Of a stretch of 64,000 nt of DNA, positions 35,710 through 44,018 are shown one piece after another. The notes under the pieces were generated by a model. It saw only the letters and a program-made list of their open reading frames with translations, ran no database searches and was not told the origin of the DNA. The translations under genes were made by a program, and so were the position numbers. Source of the DNA: Sulfitobacter noctilucicola (GTDB lineage: Bacteria; Pseudomonadota; Alphaproteobacteria; Rhodobacterales; Rhodobacteraceae); NCBI RefSeq assembly GCF_000622385.1, contig NZ_JASD01000008.1, positions 1,922,001 through 1,986,000 on the forward strand, read 5' to 3'. Each line of letters starts with the position of its first letter. The first letter of the stretch is position 1.

Positions 35710-37143
35710 TCACTGGGCCGCGATGGGTTCGTAGATAGAAGATGGCAGATCATAGCCCCACATGCGGAACCGTTCCGCATAGTGGCTGCGCACGCCAGTG
35801 GCCGTGAAGTGGCCGATAATTTTATTGTCAGGCGTCAGACCTACCCGCTGGTAGCGAAAGATTTCCTGCATAGAGATGACGTCACCTTCCATGCCGGTAA
35901 TCTCTGTGATCGACGTCATGCGGCGCGAGCCGTCTTGCAAACGCGAAGCCTGCACGATCAGGTTCACAGCCGATGAAATCTGGGAGCGCACCGCTTTCAG
36001 GGGCATCTCGATACCGGCCATCGCGATCATGTTTTCCAGTCGTGACACACCATCGCGCGCGGAGTTCGCGTGGATCGTGGTCATTGATCCATCGTGACCT
36101 GTGTTCATCGCCTGCAACATGTCGATAACTTCTTCGCCACGCGTTTCACCAACGATGATCCGGTCAGGACGCATCCGCAGGGCGTTTTTCAAACAGTCGC
36201 GCGGGGAAACTTCACCTTTGCCCTCAACGTTTGGCGGACGGCTTTCCATCCGGCCCACGTGGGTCTGTTGCAGTTGAAGTTCGGCCGTATCCTCGATTGT
36301 CAGGATACGTTCGGCATTGTCGATGAAGGATGACAAGGCGTTAAGTGTTGTCGTTTTACCGGAACCCGTACCACCAGACACGATGACATTCAGACGGGTG
36401 GCAACGGCGGCTTGAAGATAGGCGGCCATTTCTTCGGTGAAGGCACCAAAGTTCACCAGATCATCAATACCCAGTTTGTCCTTTTTAAACTTACGAATGG
36501 AGACGAGCGAGCCGTCAACCGCAACGGGCGGCACCATTGCGTTGAAACGCGAGCCATCTTGCAAACGCGCATCCACATACGGGTTGCTCTCGTCCACACG
36601 ACGACCAACCGCTGAAACGATCTTGTCGATGATCCTCAGCAGGTGGCGTTCGTCTTTGAAGGTGATGTCCGTCAGCTCCAGCTTACCGTCGCGTTCGACG
36701 AAAATCTGTTGCGGGCCGTTCACCAGAATATCGTTGACCGTCTCGTCCTTGAGCAGTGTCTCAAGGGGGCCAAGGCCCGTGACTTCGTCATAAAGCTCGG
36801 AGTTGAGCGTCATGCGGTCTTCGCGGTTCAGAACAATACTTTTCTCGGACAGGATTTCTGCCGAGATGTCGTTGATTTCCTGACGCAGATCAGATTCTGT
36901 CGCGTGTTCAAGCGCGGCGAGGTTCAGGTTGTCGAGCAAGGCGCGGTGAAGCTCCAGCTTGATGTCTGACATCCGCTGCTTGCGCTTGACCTCTTTATCG
37001 ATAGGGGCCGCGGCGGCAGGCTTGAGAGCCTTGCGCATCGAGGTCGAAGGTTTCGGCTCCGGCAATTCGGTGATGTTGTCGATGATCTCGACCGGCTGCT
37101 TTGCCTGTGCTTTCGCATCCGTCTTTTTGTACTTGGAAAACAT
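35710..37143 (-). CDS. cpaF: Flp pilus assembly ATPase CpaF/TadA
   Basis: A 477-residue GspE/VirB11-type secretion ATPase. Walker [15 protein letters not shown] is near residue 256, followed by the Asp box [14 protein letters not shown], Walker [16 protein letters not shown] near 325 and the His box [16 protein letters not shown]. It powers Flp pilus polymerisation, and possibly retraction. The N-terminal 65 residues are Lys/Pro-rich and disordered. Confidence 0.96.
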   Translation of the reverse strand: MFSKYKKTDAKAQAKQPVEIIDNITELPEPKPSTSMRKALKPAAAAPIDKEVKRKQRMSDIKLELHRALLDNLNLAALEHATESDLRQEINDISAEILSEKSIVLNREDRMTLNSELYDEVTGLGPLETLLKDETVNDILVNGPQQIFVERDGKLELTDITFKDERHLLRIIDKIVSAVGRRVDESNPYVDARLQDGSRFNAMVPPVAVDGSLVSIRKFKKDKLGIDDLVNFGAFTEEMAAYLQAAVATRLNVIVSGGTGSGKTTTLNALSSFIDNAERILTIEDTAELQLQQTHVGRMESRPPNVEGKGEVSPRDCLKNALRMRPDRIIVGETRGEEVIDMLQAMNTGHDGSMTTIHANSARDGVSRLENMIAMAGIEMPLKAVRSQISSAVNLIVQASRLQDGSRRMTSITEITGMEGDVISMQEIFRYQRVGLTPDNKIIGHFTATGVRSHYAERFRMWGYDLPSSIYEPIAAQ

Positions 37144-37165
37144 ATTTGTTTCTTTCAGTCAGAGC

Positions 37166-38404
37166 TTAAGCGGCCTGGGCCTCGTCGCTTTTGAGGTCAT
37201 TGATGGACGCGGCAAGCTTCATCAGCTCTTTGCGCAGCGGGCTTTTTGGGGCGGAGTTTGCAAGCGGCAGACCGTGGTCGTTTGCCTGGGTGATCGGTTT
37301 GCCGCCATCGGGCAGTTGCAGATCAATGGAGATGCCCAAGGATTCAGCCATCCGCTTGACGCGGCCCTTCGCGTTCAGGTCGGTGAACTTGGGCGCGCGG
37401 TTCAAGACATAGCGCAGCTTTTCGACCGGAAGCTCTTCCGATTGCAGCGCCCGCTTGAAACGAAGCGTGTTCTGGGCACAACGCATGTCCAACTCAAGCA
37501 TCGCGAAGTAGATATGTGCCGCGTTCAGCACCGCTTCGGACCACTGTACCAGCGTTGAGGGCATGTCGATCACAACGTAGTCGAACTGATTGCGAGCCAT
37601 GTCCAGAACCCGGTTGATGTCTTCGGAGGAAATCAGATCAAGCGGCAACATGTCGGAGGGTGCAGTTAAAACCTGCAAGCGGTCCTCGTAGGTCAGAAGA
37701 GCCTGACCGAAGCTTTCCTCATCCATGTCTTCTGTGTCTGAAAGCATCTCGTAAACCACCTCGCGGCGAGGCAGATCAAGGAAAGTCGCGACCGATCCAA
37801 ATTGCAGGTCCAGATCCAGCAGGCAGACGGAGGGCGGGTTGTTCTTGTCCGCATGCGCCAATTCCCAGGCAAGGTTCACTGCCATAGTGGTGGAGCCTGT
37901 GCCGCCGGCAAGTCCGTGTACGACGATGACGGCACCGTCTTTTTGCGCACCGGCCTTAAGCTGCGGTGCGTGTGATACTTCAGGTGCCGCAACTTCATCC
38001 TTCTTGCGCACACGGGTAATTGCCTGCGCGAGTTCACCTTCGGGAAGCGGGTAGGGGACAAATTCATCGGCACCTTTGCGCAACAATGAATGCAGCGCGG
38101 CCGGTGTCATGTCTTCGGCAATCAGGATAACCTTGATATCGCGTGCCTTGGCCTGGGTGATGATCTCGGCCATGAGGATCAGATTATCCTCGTCCGTTTC
38201 ATCCATCGCCAGCGCGACAAACTCCATTCCTTCGGCCTCTGGTTGCCCGAAGAACGCAAGCGCTTCGGCAAATCCCAGGTCACCCCAATTCTCGCCCAGC
38301 GCGTCTTCCATATCTTCGATCAGAAGATCGAAGTTCTGGACGTCACGGCTGATCGTACAGGCCACAATGGGCGCTGTTTCGGGTTGTGGCATACTGCTAC
38401 TCAT
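37166..38404 (-). CDS. cpaE: Pilus assembly protein CpaE/TadZ
   Basis: A 412-residue protein with an N-terminal receiver-like domain (VILIAEDMTPAALHSLLRKG, about residues 95-115) and a C-terminal MinD/ParA-like ATPase domain that localises tad machinery at the pole. The P-loop region reads HGLAGGTGSTTMAVN (about 160-174): both lysines of the usual KGGxGKT are absent, an atypical ATP site. Walker A' is followed by VCLLDLDLQFGSV. The frame is open to 38542, but ATG 38404 has AGGATAAAGG upstream. Confidence 0.92.
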   Translation of the reverse strand: MSSSMPQPETAPIVACTISRDVQNFDLLIEDMEDALGENWGDLGFAEALAFFGQPEAEGMEFVALAMDETDEDNLILMAEIITQAKARDIKVILIAEDMTPAALHSLLRKGADEFVPYPLPEGELAQAITRVRKKDEVAAPEVSHAPQLKAGAQKDGAVIVVHGLAGGTGSTTMAVNLAWELAHADKNNPPSVCLLDLDLQFGSVATFLDLPRREVVYEMLSDTEDMDEESFGQALLTYEDRLQVLTAPSDMLPLDLISSEDINRVLDMARNQFDYVVIDMPSTLVQWSEAVLNAAHIYFAMLELDMRCAQNTLRFKRALQSEELPVEKLRYVLNRAPKFTDLNAKGRVKRMAESLGISIDLQLPDGGKPITQANDHGLPLANSAPKSPLRKELMKLAASINDLKSDEAQAA

Positions 38405-38464
38405 GACCTTTATCCTTTGCTCACGTGGGTTTGGCAAAGGTGCATGCTGTATCTGACGTACAGA

Positions 38465-38565
38465 TTTTAGCCCCTTGCGGTCACCCTTGCCTGGCATTCT
38501 ACCCAGACACATTTGTCCTACAGGGCAGGATATCGCAGCCAACTGGGGCGAGATTGGGGCTAAAA
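38465..38565. promoter_or_regulatory. Long-range inverted repeat upstream of cpaE
   Basis: TTTTAGCCCC (38465-38474) and GGGGCTAAAA (38556-38565) are a perfect 10-bp inverted repeat separated by 81 bp, 61-162 bp upstream of the cpaE start. Such spacing suits two sites of a looping regulator. Between them, TCCT and AGGA half-sites flank ACAGGGC near 38517-38530. Confidence 0.35.
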
Positions 38566-38592
38566 GGTTTCGATTGTAGGGTATCTTGAAAC

Positions 38593-38619
38593 GATCAACG
38601 CCTCAGAGGCGGATTGATC
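38593..38619 (-). terminator. Hairpin after the OmpA-like gene
   Basis: GATCAA-C-GCCTC (38593-38604) pairs with GAGGC-GGA-TTGATC (38606-38619), a compact dyad with a 1-base centre, 67 bases past the OmpA-like stop. On the minus strand it is followed by GTTTC, a weak tail, so it may be a terminator, an mRNA 3' stabiliser or an operator for cpaE. Confidence 0.4.
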
Positions 38620-38685
38620 AGGCGCAAATGAGCGCCGGATCTGGCTGTTTTCAAAATATGAAAGGGTGGAAAGACCCCAGTCAGG

Positions 38686-39360
38686 TTACTGTACTTCGCC
38701 CAGCTGTGATTCAGTCAGACCTGTCGGTGCAACACCGCTTGCCACATAGTCACGGTAGATAATCTGGGCATACTTGCCGTCGAGTACCGTAGGATGACGT
38801 TCCACAAATCCGGTCACCTCTGTCACGGTGCGCCGGTTGCGACGTTCCTGACCCTGAGTAACGATCAATGGCTGTGTTTCGCCGAAGGAAACAACGGCTT
38901 CCAAACGGGAACGGCTGATGCCCATGGACGTCAGGTAATGAACGACCGCATTCGCACGGCGTTTGCCCAGCGCGCGATTGTACCGGTTTGAGCCAACAGC
39001 GTCAGTGTGCCCGTAGACGCGAAAGCGAATCTCGGGGAATTGTCTGATCCAACCAGCCTGCTGACGCAAAACTGCCTGGGCACGTGCATCAAGCTGTGAA
39101 GAATTGAATGCAAAGGTGACAGTCGAATTCACTTCTGCCGCAAATCTATTTGCAAGATCAAAGGTATACTGGCGCTCGCCTGTCATAATAAGGCGGTTGT
39201 TCAGCGTCGCGTTGCCAAAGTCACCGGTATCCGTCAGCGCACCCGCTTCGCGGTAAAACTGGGTATAAACGGGGTCAGAGCTTGGGGCACAGCCTAGGAC
39301 CGTTGCCAGTGCAGCAGTGATCCCTGCAATTTTCAGTTTTGTGCGCATTTGGGTTTTCAT
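38686..39360 (-). CDS. OmpA-family lipoprotein of the tad locus
   Basis: A 224-residue lipoprotein: signal peptide, then lipobox VLGC (about residues 21-24), then a C-terminal OmpA-like peptidoglycan-binding domain (RVYGHTDAVGSNRYNRALGK, about 130-149). Tad clusters often carry such a protein between secretin and TadZ genes, probably to hold the secretin in the wall. ATG 39360 is four bases after the cpaC stop; MRTKLK six residues later is another start. Confidence 0.88.
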   Translation of the reverse strand: MKTQMRTKLKIAGITAALATVLGCAPSSDPVYTQFYREAGALTDTGDFGNATLNNRLIMTGERQYTFDLANRFAAEVNSTVTFAFNSSQLDARAQAVLRQQAGWIRQFPEIRFRVYGHTDAVGSNRYNRALGKRRANAVVHYLTSMGISRSRLEAVVSFGETQPLIVTQGQERRNRRTVTEVTGFVERHPTVLDGKYAQIIYRDYVASGVAPTGLTESQLGEVQ

Positions 39361-39364
39361 CGGT

Positions 39365-40801
39365 TTAGTCCAGTACATACCCATATGACCCGCCAAAGTC
39401 CTGCTTGGCAACCTCTCCGGCACCACCTTTCTGGGGGGTGTTCACGGTTGCTGCGGTACGGCCGAACAAGAACAGGTCTTTTTCGGTCGGCGGCTTGATG
39501 CGATCCGTCGGCAGGGCGAGGGCCTCACCACGGGTTGGTGAAACCAGATGTGCTGTGACGATGATCACCAGTTCCGTTTGGCTACGCTGATAATCCGCAG
39601 AACGGAAAAGCGCACCCAGCACCGGCACATCGCCGATCCACGGCAGCTGGCTGGAGTTGTCGGTAAAGTCGTCTGTCAACAAACCGGCAATTGCAAAGCT
39701 TTCTCCGTCACGCATTTCTACGGTGGAAGAGGTCTCGCGGCGGGTGAAGGCAGAGATTTCAATGCCGTTGCCCAAAGCGATGCTGTTGGTCGGGTCAATC
39801 GCGGAAACTGATGCTTTCAGCTCCAGATTGATCAGATCTTTGTCTACAACGCGGGGAATAAAGGCCAGCTCGACACCGAATGGTTTAAACTGAACCGAAA
39901 TACGGCCGCTGTCTTGGGAAACCGGCACGGGATACTCACCACCGGCGAGGAAACGCGCTTCTTGACCCGAAAGGGACACAAGGTTCGGCTCTGCGAGGAA
40001 ACGTACAACGCCTTTTTGCTCAAGCGCTTCAAGCAGCAGGCCGACCTGTGTCGATCCTGCGTTAAAGCCGAACAAAACCGCACCGGCGTTCTGGTTCGAA
40101 GAAGGAATCTCGCCAGCGAGACTGCCGACGACACCTGATTCGAGGTTTGCCGTACCTGTACCGCCTCTGACACCCGTGCCGCCGATTGCGCCGTTGAGTG
40201 AAAGGGAAGAACTAAGGGATTTCGAAACGTTACGCTGCATTTCAGCGAAGCGCACCTTCATCATAACCTGCTGGATGCCACCGACACTCATCAGGTTTGA
40301 AACACGCTCGGGCGCATAACGCTCCGCAAGATCAAGGGCGCGCTGCAACCGTTGAATCGACGACACAACACCCGACAGGACGATGCCGTCGTTCGCGGTG
40401 CGCACTTCAATCTTCTCACCCGGAAGGATCTGGCGCAAACGCTCTTTAAATTCTGATACATCCGCAGCGACACGCACATCGACGTTGGTGATCAACTGGC
40501 CGCTTGCATCAAGCAAGGTCAACGTCGTCAACCCTGGGGATTTGCCAAGAACATAGATCGTCCGGTCCGATAGGGAGGAGATGTCTGCAATGCCGGGATT
40601 GGCGATGCTCAACTCAGCGAATGGGATATCGCTTTCTACCACAACGGCCCGGTTCATCGGAACGTTCAGCGTTGAGTTTGTACCCTTCTTGACCACGCGC
40701 AAAGTGTCCGCAAAGGCCGGAGCCGGTGTGGAAACTGCCAATGGCACAGCTACAAGGGACAACCCCAGAAGGGCTGCTTTTAGGAATCTGTCAATTTTCA
40801 T
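39365..40801 (-). CDS. cpaC: Flp pilus secretin CpaC/RcpA
   Basis: A 478-residue outer-membrane secretin. A signal peptide (cleavage near PAFADTLRV), an N-terminal pilus-formation domain (VPMNRAVVVESDIPFAELSI), a BON-like segment and a C-terminal secretin domain (FLAEPNLVSLSGQEARFLAGG and the ending WIGDVPVLGALFRS) are seen in order. It forms the outer-membrane pore for the Flp pilus. The start at 40801 has AGGTC upstream. Confidence 0.95.
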   Translation of the reverse strand: MKIDRFLKAALLGLSLVAVPLAVSTPAPAFADTLRVVKKGTNSTLNVPMNRAVVVESDIPFAELSIANPGIADISSLSDRTIYVLGKSPGLTTLTLLDASGQLITNVDVRVAADVSEFKERLRQILPGEKIEVRTANDGIVLSGVVSSIQRLQRALDLAERYAPERVSNLMSVGGIQQVMMKVRFAEMQRNVSKSLSSSLSLNGAIGGTGVRGGTGTANLESGVVGSLAGEIPSSNQNAGAVLFGFNAGSTQVGLLLEALEQKGVVRFLAEPNLVSLSGQEARFLAGGEYPVPVSQDSGRISVQFKPFGVELAFIPRVVDKDLINLELKASVSAIDPTNSIALGNGIEISAFTRRETSSTVEMRDGESFAIAGLLTDDFTDNSSQLPWIGDVPVLGALFRSADYQRSQTELVIIVTAHLVSPTRGEALALPTDRIKPPTEKDLFLFGRTAATVNTPQKGGAGEVAKQDFGGSYGYVLD

Positions 40802-41006
40802 GTGACCTGCCTTTCGATCACGCCTCAAAGATGGGTCTTAGTGCCCGTCGTTTTCATCAGTCTGCGTCAGTTTCATTTTTATTGCAAGAATCAAGGTGTT
40901 CGCTGCAATAGTTTATGTGGATAAATGGCAACATGGGTATAACTGCAACAGCGCCGCAAAGGTGCGACGCTGTTCCAACTGCTTGGTTTCCGTAGAGTTT
41001 TTTGGC

Positions 41007-41924
41007 TTAGTTCGTGCAGGGGATCGGCAGCTCGACCACTTCAGCACCGCGGCGTGTCCGGATGGTGCAGACTTTCTCCTGCTCGACTTCTGCAATGGCT
41101 TCTTTCTCGGCAATCCCGAGAAGAGACCTTTGGTCGACTTCGATCGCCGACGCCATGGTGTCATCTTCGGCACCCACAAGAGCCAGTGACAACTTGCCGG
41201 TGGACTGTGCCTGCGCGAGGCCTGCGACCTGCTGGGGGCTTACCGCCACTGTAACTGTGCGGGCAATGGTGGCCTCATTCAAATTGCCGCCTGCACTTTG
41301 GTCGATTGCAATCAGCTTCACACCGGCTTCGATAAGCTTGGTAACTTCGCCGTTATTGTTAATGTCGCGGCCGATGCCAGCGCGGCCTGTCCAATAAACG
41401 TCAACCCGGTCACCAGGGCGCAAAAAGCCCGAAACACCGCTTGATACATCGACGCTGATCGTAAAGGCCCGCATCCCGCGTGCGAGGCGAGAGGTCAAAC
41501 CGGTATCTTCACCCGGCTCGGTGACCTTGATTGCCATGATCGCTTCGTCTTTTTCCATGGCGCGCAGGACAACCCGCAATTCATCGGTTGTTTCCGGAAA
41601 GAGGGTTTCCATTTCCATGAAAGACCCTTCAGGGATCGCATTCTCGGGCCAGTCAACGGCGCGTACATCCTCAACCGTGAGCTTTTGCCCGTATTTCAAA
41701 GGACCCTGTGCGACGTATACCGTCTTTGTCGGGACCACTTTGGCCAATGCGGCCTGTGCCTGAGCGTTCGCGTTTTGATATTGCGCGATGCGATCCTTGG
41801 CCAAGAATACTGCCCCGCCAGCAAGCGCAATGCCCACCAATAGAACCAGTCCAAATACCATACGCATATCGTTCACCTTTTGCTGCTGTTTTATCCGGGC
41901 AAAACCCGGAACCTCGTTTGCCAT
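41007..41924 (-). CDS. cpaB: Flp pilus assembly protein CpaB/RcpC
   Basis: A 305-residue protein with one N-terminal membrane helix (MRMVFGLVLLVGIALAGGAVF), an SAF domain (PLKYGQKLTVEDVRAVDWPE, about residues 75-95) and a RcpC C-terminal beta domain (VDVSSGVSGFLRPGDRVDVYW). CpaB helps secretin assembly, perhaps via peptidoglycan contacts. A 205-bp gap with nothing I recognise lies between it and cpaC. Confidence 0.94.
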   Translation of the reverse strand: MANEVPGFARIKQQQKVNDMRMVFGLVLLVGIALAGGAVFLAKDRIAQYQNANAQAQAALAKVVPTKTVYVAQGPLKYGQKLTVEDVRAVDWPENAIPEGSFMEMETLFPETTDELRVVLRAMEKDEAIMAIKVTEPGEDTGLTSRLARGMRAFTISVDVSSGVSGFLRPGDRVDVYWTGRAGIGRDINNNGEVTKLIEAGVKLIAIDQSAGGNLNEATIARTVTVAVSPQQVAGLAQAQSTGKLSLALVGAEDDTMASAIEVDQRSLLGIAEKEAIAEVEQEKVCTIRTRRGAEVVELPIPCTN

Positions 41925-42019
41925 TGTTTCTGCGCTTTGATTGTGGCGATAGTTTGCTTGCGTAATGACAAGCTTATGACGTCATCAGCGACGGCCAAAG
42001 CGGATGGCTTAACGTAAGA

Positions 42020-42041
42020 AACCGGCCTGTGGCGGCCGGTT
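42020..42041 (-). terminator. Terminator/attenuator after the first-listed Flp pilin gene
   Basis: AACCGGCC (42020-42027) and GGCCGGTT (42034-42041) form a perfect 8-bp stem with a 6-base loop. On the minus strand it is followed by TCTTACG, giving a TTTCTT run. It lies between the pilin stop and cpaB and would let pilin be made in excess over the assembly proteins. Confidence 0.6.
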
Positions 42042-42060
42042 GTCTTGGAATTTCTCTGGT

Positions 42061-42246
42061 TTAGTTACTGCCCGGGGTATAGCCGGTCAGGTAATTGCCA
42101 ACGCCATCACCCACATCGTCTGTAGGGCCTTGAATCGCAAAGATCGCAACAACCGCCAATGAAACGATGGCCGCGGTCAGGACAACCCAGTCAACGGTGA
42201 CTGCACCGTCTTCGGATTTAAAAAAGTTCTTCAATGTCATTCGCAT
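42061..42246 (-). CDS. flp: Flp-type pilin, copy 2
   Basis: A 61-residue type IVb prepilin. A short basic leader (MRMTLKNFFKSEDG) is followed by the hydrophobic stretch AVTVDWVVLTAAIVSLAVVA and a small polar C-terminus. Processing should occur after Gly 14. The canonical Glu5-Tyr6 of Flp pilins is Asp-Trp here. ATG 42246 has GAGGAC upstream. Confidence 0.88.
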   Translation of the reverse strand: MRMTLKNFFKSEDGAVTVDWVVLTAAIVSLAVVAIFAIQGPTDDVGDGVGNYLTGYTPGSN

Positions 42247-42299
42247 GGGGTGTCCTCACGATTGGGTGGAAATTGTGCTGCGCCTGGCAGGGAAAGGGC

Positions 42300-42322
42300 C
42301 GCGCTCTGACCGGCAGAACGCG
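42300..42322 (-). terminator. Hairpin between the two pilin genes
   Basis: CGCGCTCTG (42300-42308) pairs with CAGAACGCG (42314-42322) with one G-T pair, 36 bases downstream of pilin copy 1. On the minus strand GGCCCTTTCCC follows, so it is a weak terminator or an mRNA 3'-end stabiliser. Confidence 0.35.
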
Positions 42323-42357
42323 ACCCCAAAGCCTTAGATCAAGCTTTTGAGCCTAAC

Positions 42358-42537
42358 TTAGTTAGGGTCGCGGCCGTCCAGGAATGTACCTGTGTTGGCT
42401 GTCAGTGTGGACGCGCCAGACTGAATGGATGAGTAAGCAGCAACGGCCAGGCCAACAACAGCAGCTGTCAGAACAACCCAGTCTACAGTTACGGCGCCGT
42501 CTTCGTCTTTGCGGAAGTTTTTGATAAAGTTCATCAT
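42358..42537 (-). CDS. flp: Flp-type pilin, copy 1
   Basis: A 59-residue type IVb prepilin. The leader MMNFIKNFRKDEDG precedes AVTVDWVVLTAAVVGLAVAA, almost identical to copy 2 through this segment, then a divergent C-terminus (ending GRDPN). ATG 42537 has GGAGGGA seven bases upstream; a farther in-frame ATG (42552) is part of that Shine-Dalgarno and is not the start. Being promoter-proximal, it is probably the major pilin. Confidence 0.88.
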   Translation of the reverse strand: MMNFIKNFRKDEDGAVTVDWVVLTAAVVGLAVAAYSSIQSGASTLTANTGTFLDGRDPN

Positions 42538-42907
42538 GGTATGTCCCTCCAAGGATCATGTAAGTTTTAAGTTCCAACCCCGTCCGACTTGGTGGCAACC
42601 GTTTCTCTCAGTTGGCTGCCTGTCCGACTTGGTATGACGCTATATAGACCTTCGAATGGGGCGTGAATTTGGCGTCAAATGTGACTTTTCCGTTTAAATC
42701 GCGAAATTAGGTGTAAAAAATCTTAAAGCATTGAAACAAAACAAAAAATAAGAGCAATTTCTTGTACGGTTAACAAAAAGTAAGCGAAACCGGCCCCAAA
42801 TAAGGCGAAAATGCCATGTTTCAGGCCATGATTGGCTGGTTTGAGAACCCTTTTTGTGGGATATTCTCGGGTAATCGAGCCAACAATCATAAAAAAAGCA
42901 GGCAGGC
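42538..42907. other. Divergent promoter region between flp and the transglycosylase gene
   Basis: I see no gene in these 370 bases. The left part carries a 12-bp direct repeat (see separate entry). The middle, about 42695-42790, is strikingly A+T-rich with runs of A, and has TTAA-N7-TAAG at 42769-42783, a weak CtrA-like match. On the right, TTGAGA (42841-42846) and TATTCT (42862-42867) with a 15-base spacer could be a sigma-70 promoter for the transglycosylase gene. Confidence 0.45.
42582..42633. repeat. 12-bp perfect direct repeat, 40-bp period, upstream of flp
   Basis: GTCCGACTTGGT occurs at 42582-42593 and 42622-42633, 45-96 bases upstream of the pilin start. A TATATA element lies just beyond (42641-42646, read on either strand). 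The 40-bp period is close to four helical turns, which suits a regulator that binds two sites on one face. Confidence 0.55.
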
Positions 42908-43717
42908 ATGATCCGATTTATCCATCTGGCGCTCTTTGCGGGCGCTCTTTGTGCAGGACCGGCGATGTCGGAGGGCCCGAAGCCCTTTCCTGAATTCAGC
43001 GCCAAGCGCGTAAAGCCGCCCAAAGCGGGCAGCAGCAACCGCATCACCATACAGATTGATCCATCACAGCAGGCGGTCGTTCCGCAGCAAGCCTCGGCGT
43101 CGCCCGCAATTACAGCAAAGCAACAGACGCCCGGCCAGTATGATTGGTTCTGGGAGAAGGTATCTCCCGATCAGGCAAGCGCAGGGCCGGGGCGTCTGGG
43201 TGTTGCGTTGACCACGCTTGCTGCTGCCACGCGAAAAGCGCCGACGCCCCGCTTGCAGCACATGCAGGATATCGCACGTGCCAACGGTCGGGAAATCCTG
43301 CTTTCGACCATCGGCACCCAAGTGTCACCCGCGCTGGTCCTCGCGGTGATCACTGTTGAATCGGCCGGAAAATCCGATGCAGTCAGTGGGGCAGGGGCGC
43401 AAGGACTGATGCAACTGATGCCAGACACGGCCACGCGCTTTGGTGTCACCGACAGTATGATCCCCAAAGACAACATTCTTGGCGGGGTGAAATACCTCAA
43501 CTGGCTGATGGAAGAGTTCGACCGCGATCCGATCCTCGTGCTTGCAGGATATAACGCTGGCGAGGGATCGGTGCGCAAACATGCTGGTGTACCGCCCTTT
43601 GCGGAAACCCGCGACTATGTGCCAAAGGTACTCGCGGCGTTTCAGGTGGCCAAAGGTTTGTGCAAAACACCACCGGAGCTTATCTCGGACGGGTGTGTTT
43701 TTGCGGCGATGAACTAA
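42908..43717 (+). CDS. Lytic transglycosylase (SLT domain)
   Basis: A 269-residue periplasmic protein with a signal peptide (cleavage near PAMSEG), a Pro/Gln-rich linker, and an SLT domain at about residues 125-235. The catalytic Glu is in ITVESAGKSDAVSG, followed by GAQGLMQLMPDTATRFGV and the AGYNAGEGSVRKH motif. It cleaves peptidoglycan glycan strands. Divergent placement next to flp suggests it opens the wall for the Flp pilus (inference). Confidence 0.9.
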   Translation: MIRFIHLALFAGALCAGPAMSEGPKPFPEFSAKRVKPPKAGSSNRITIQIDPSQQAVVPQQASASPAITAKQQTPGQYDWFWEKVSPDQASAGPGRLGVALTTLAAATRKAPTPRLQHMQDIARANGREILLSTIGTQVSPALVLAVITVESAGKSDAVSGAGAQGLMQLMPDTATRFGVTDSMIPKDNILGGVKYLNWLMEEFDRDPILVLAGYNAGEGSVRKHAGVPPFAETRDYVPKVLAAFQVAKGLCKTPPELISDGCVFAAMN

Positions 43718-43728
43718 CGACGCGATCT

Positions 43729-44018
43729 TCAGACTTTGAACGCGTCTGCCCATTCGGGATGTTTGCGTCGCATGGCGTTGACAAACGGGCAAAGTGGTAC
43801 AATCCGGAAACCTTCGCGCGGGCATCTGCCACAAGCCTCTCTACGAGCATTAGACCGGCAGCCTTGCCTGATAACGCATCATCCACCGCCGTGTGATCGG
43901 CGATGACTTGTGTTTTACCAAGCTGGCTATAAGTCAGCTCGGCTTTGTGACCGTCAAGGTGCAAGAGATAGCGCCCTTTGGTCCCATCCACTTCGCGCGT
44001 GATTTGCGGGTCAGACAA
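43729..44018 (-). pseudogene. GNAT N-acetyltransferase (YjdJ-like), frameshifted
   Basis: The first frame, from a TTG at 44018 overlapping the scoB stop, reads a YjdJ-like acetyltransferase (RYLLHLDGHKAELTYSQL, VIADHTAVDDAL, GLMLVERLVADAR). At about 43816-43820, in a CGCGCG run, the frame is lost; the C-terminus continues in another frame as EGFRIVPLCPFVNAMRRKHP...AFKV and ends at 43729. One missing base restores one 95-residue family protein. It is either a recent mutation or a sequencing error. Confidence 0.75.

Noticed and set aside
34582..35976. 464-codon plus-strand frame opposite tadB and cpaF
   Set aside because: Longest antisense frame in the window, but it spans two intact genes and the gap between them and is rich in His and Gln.
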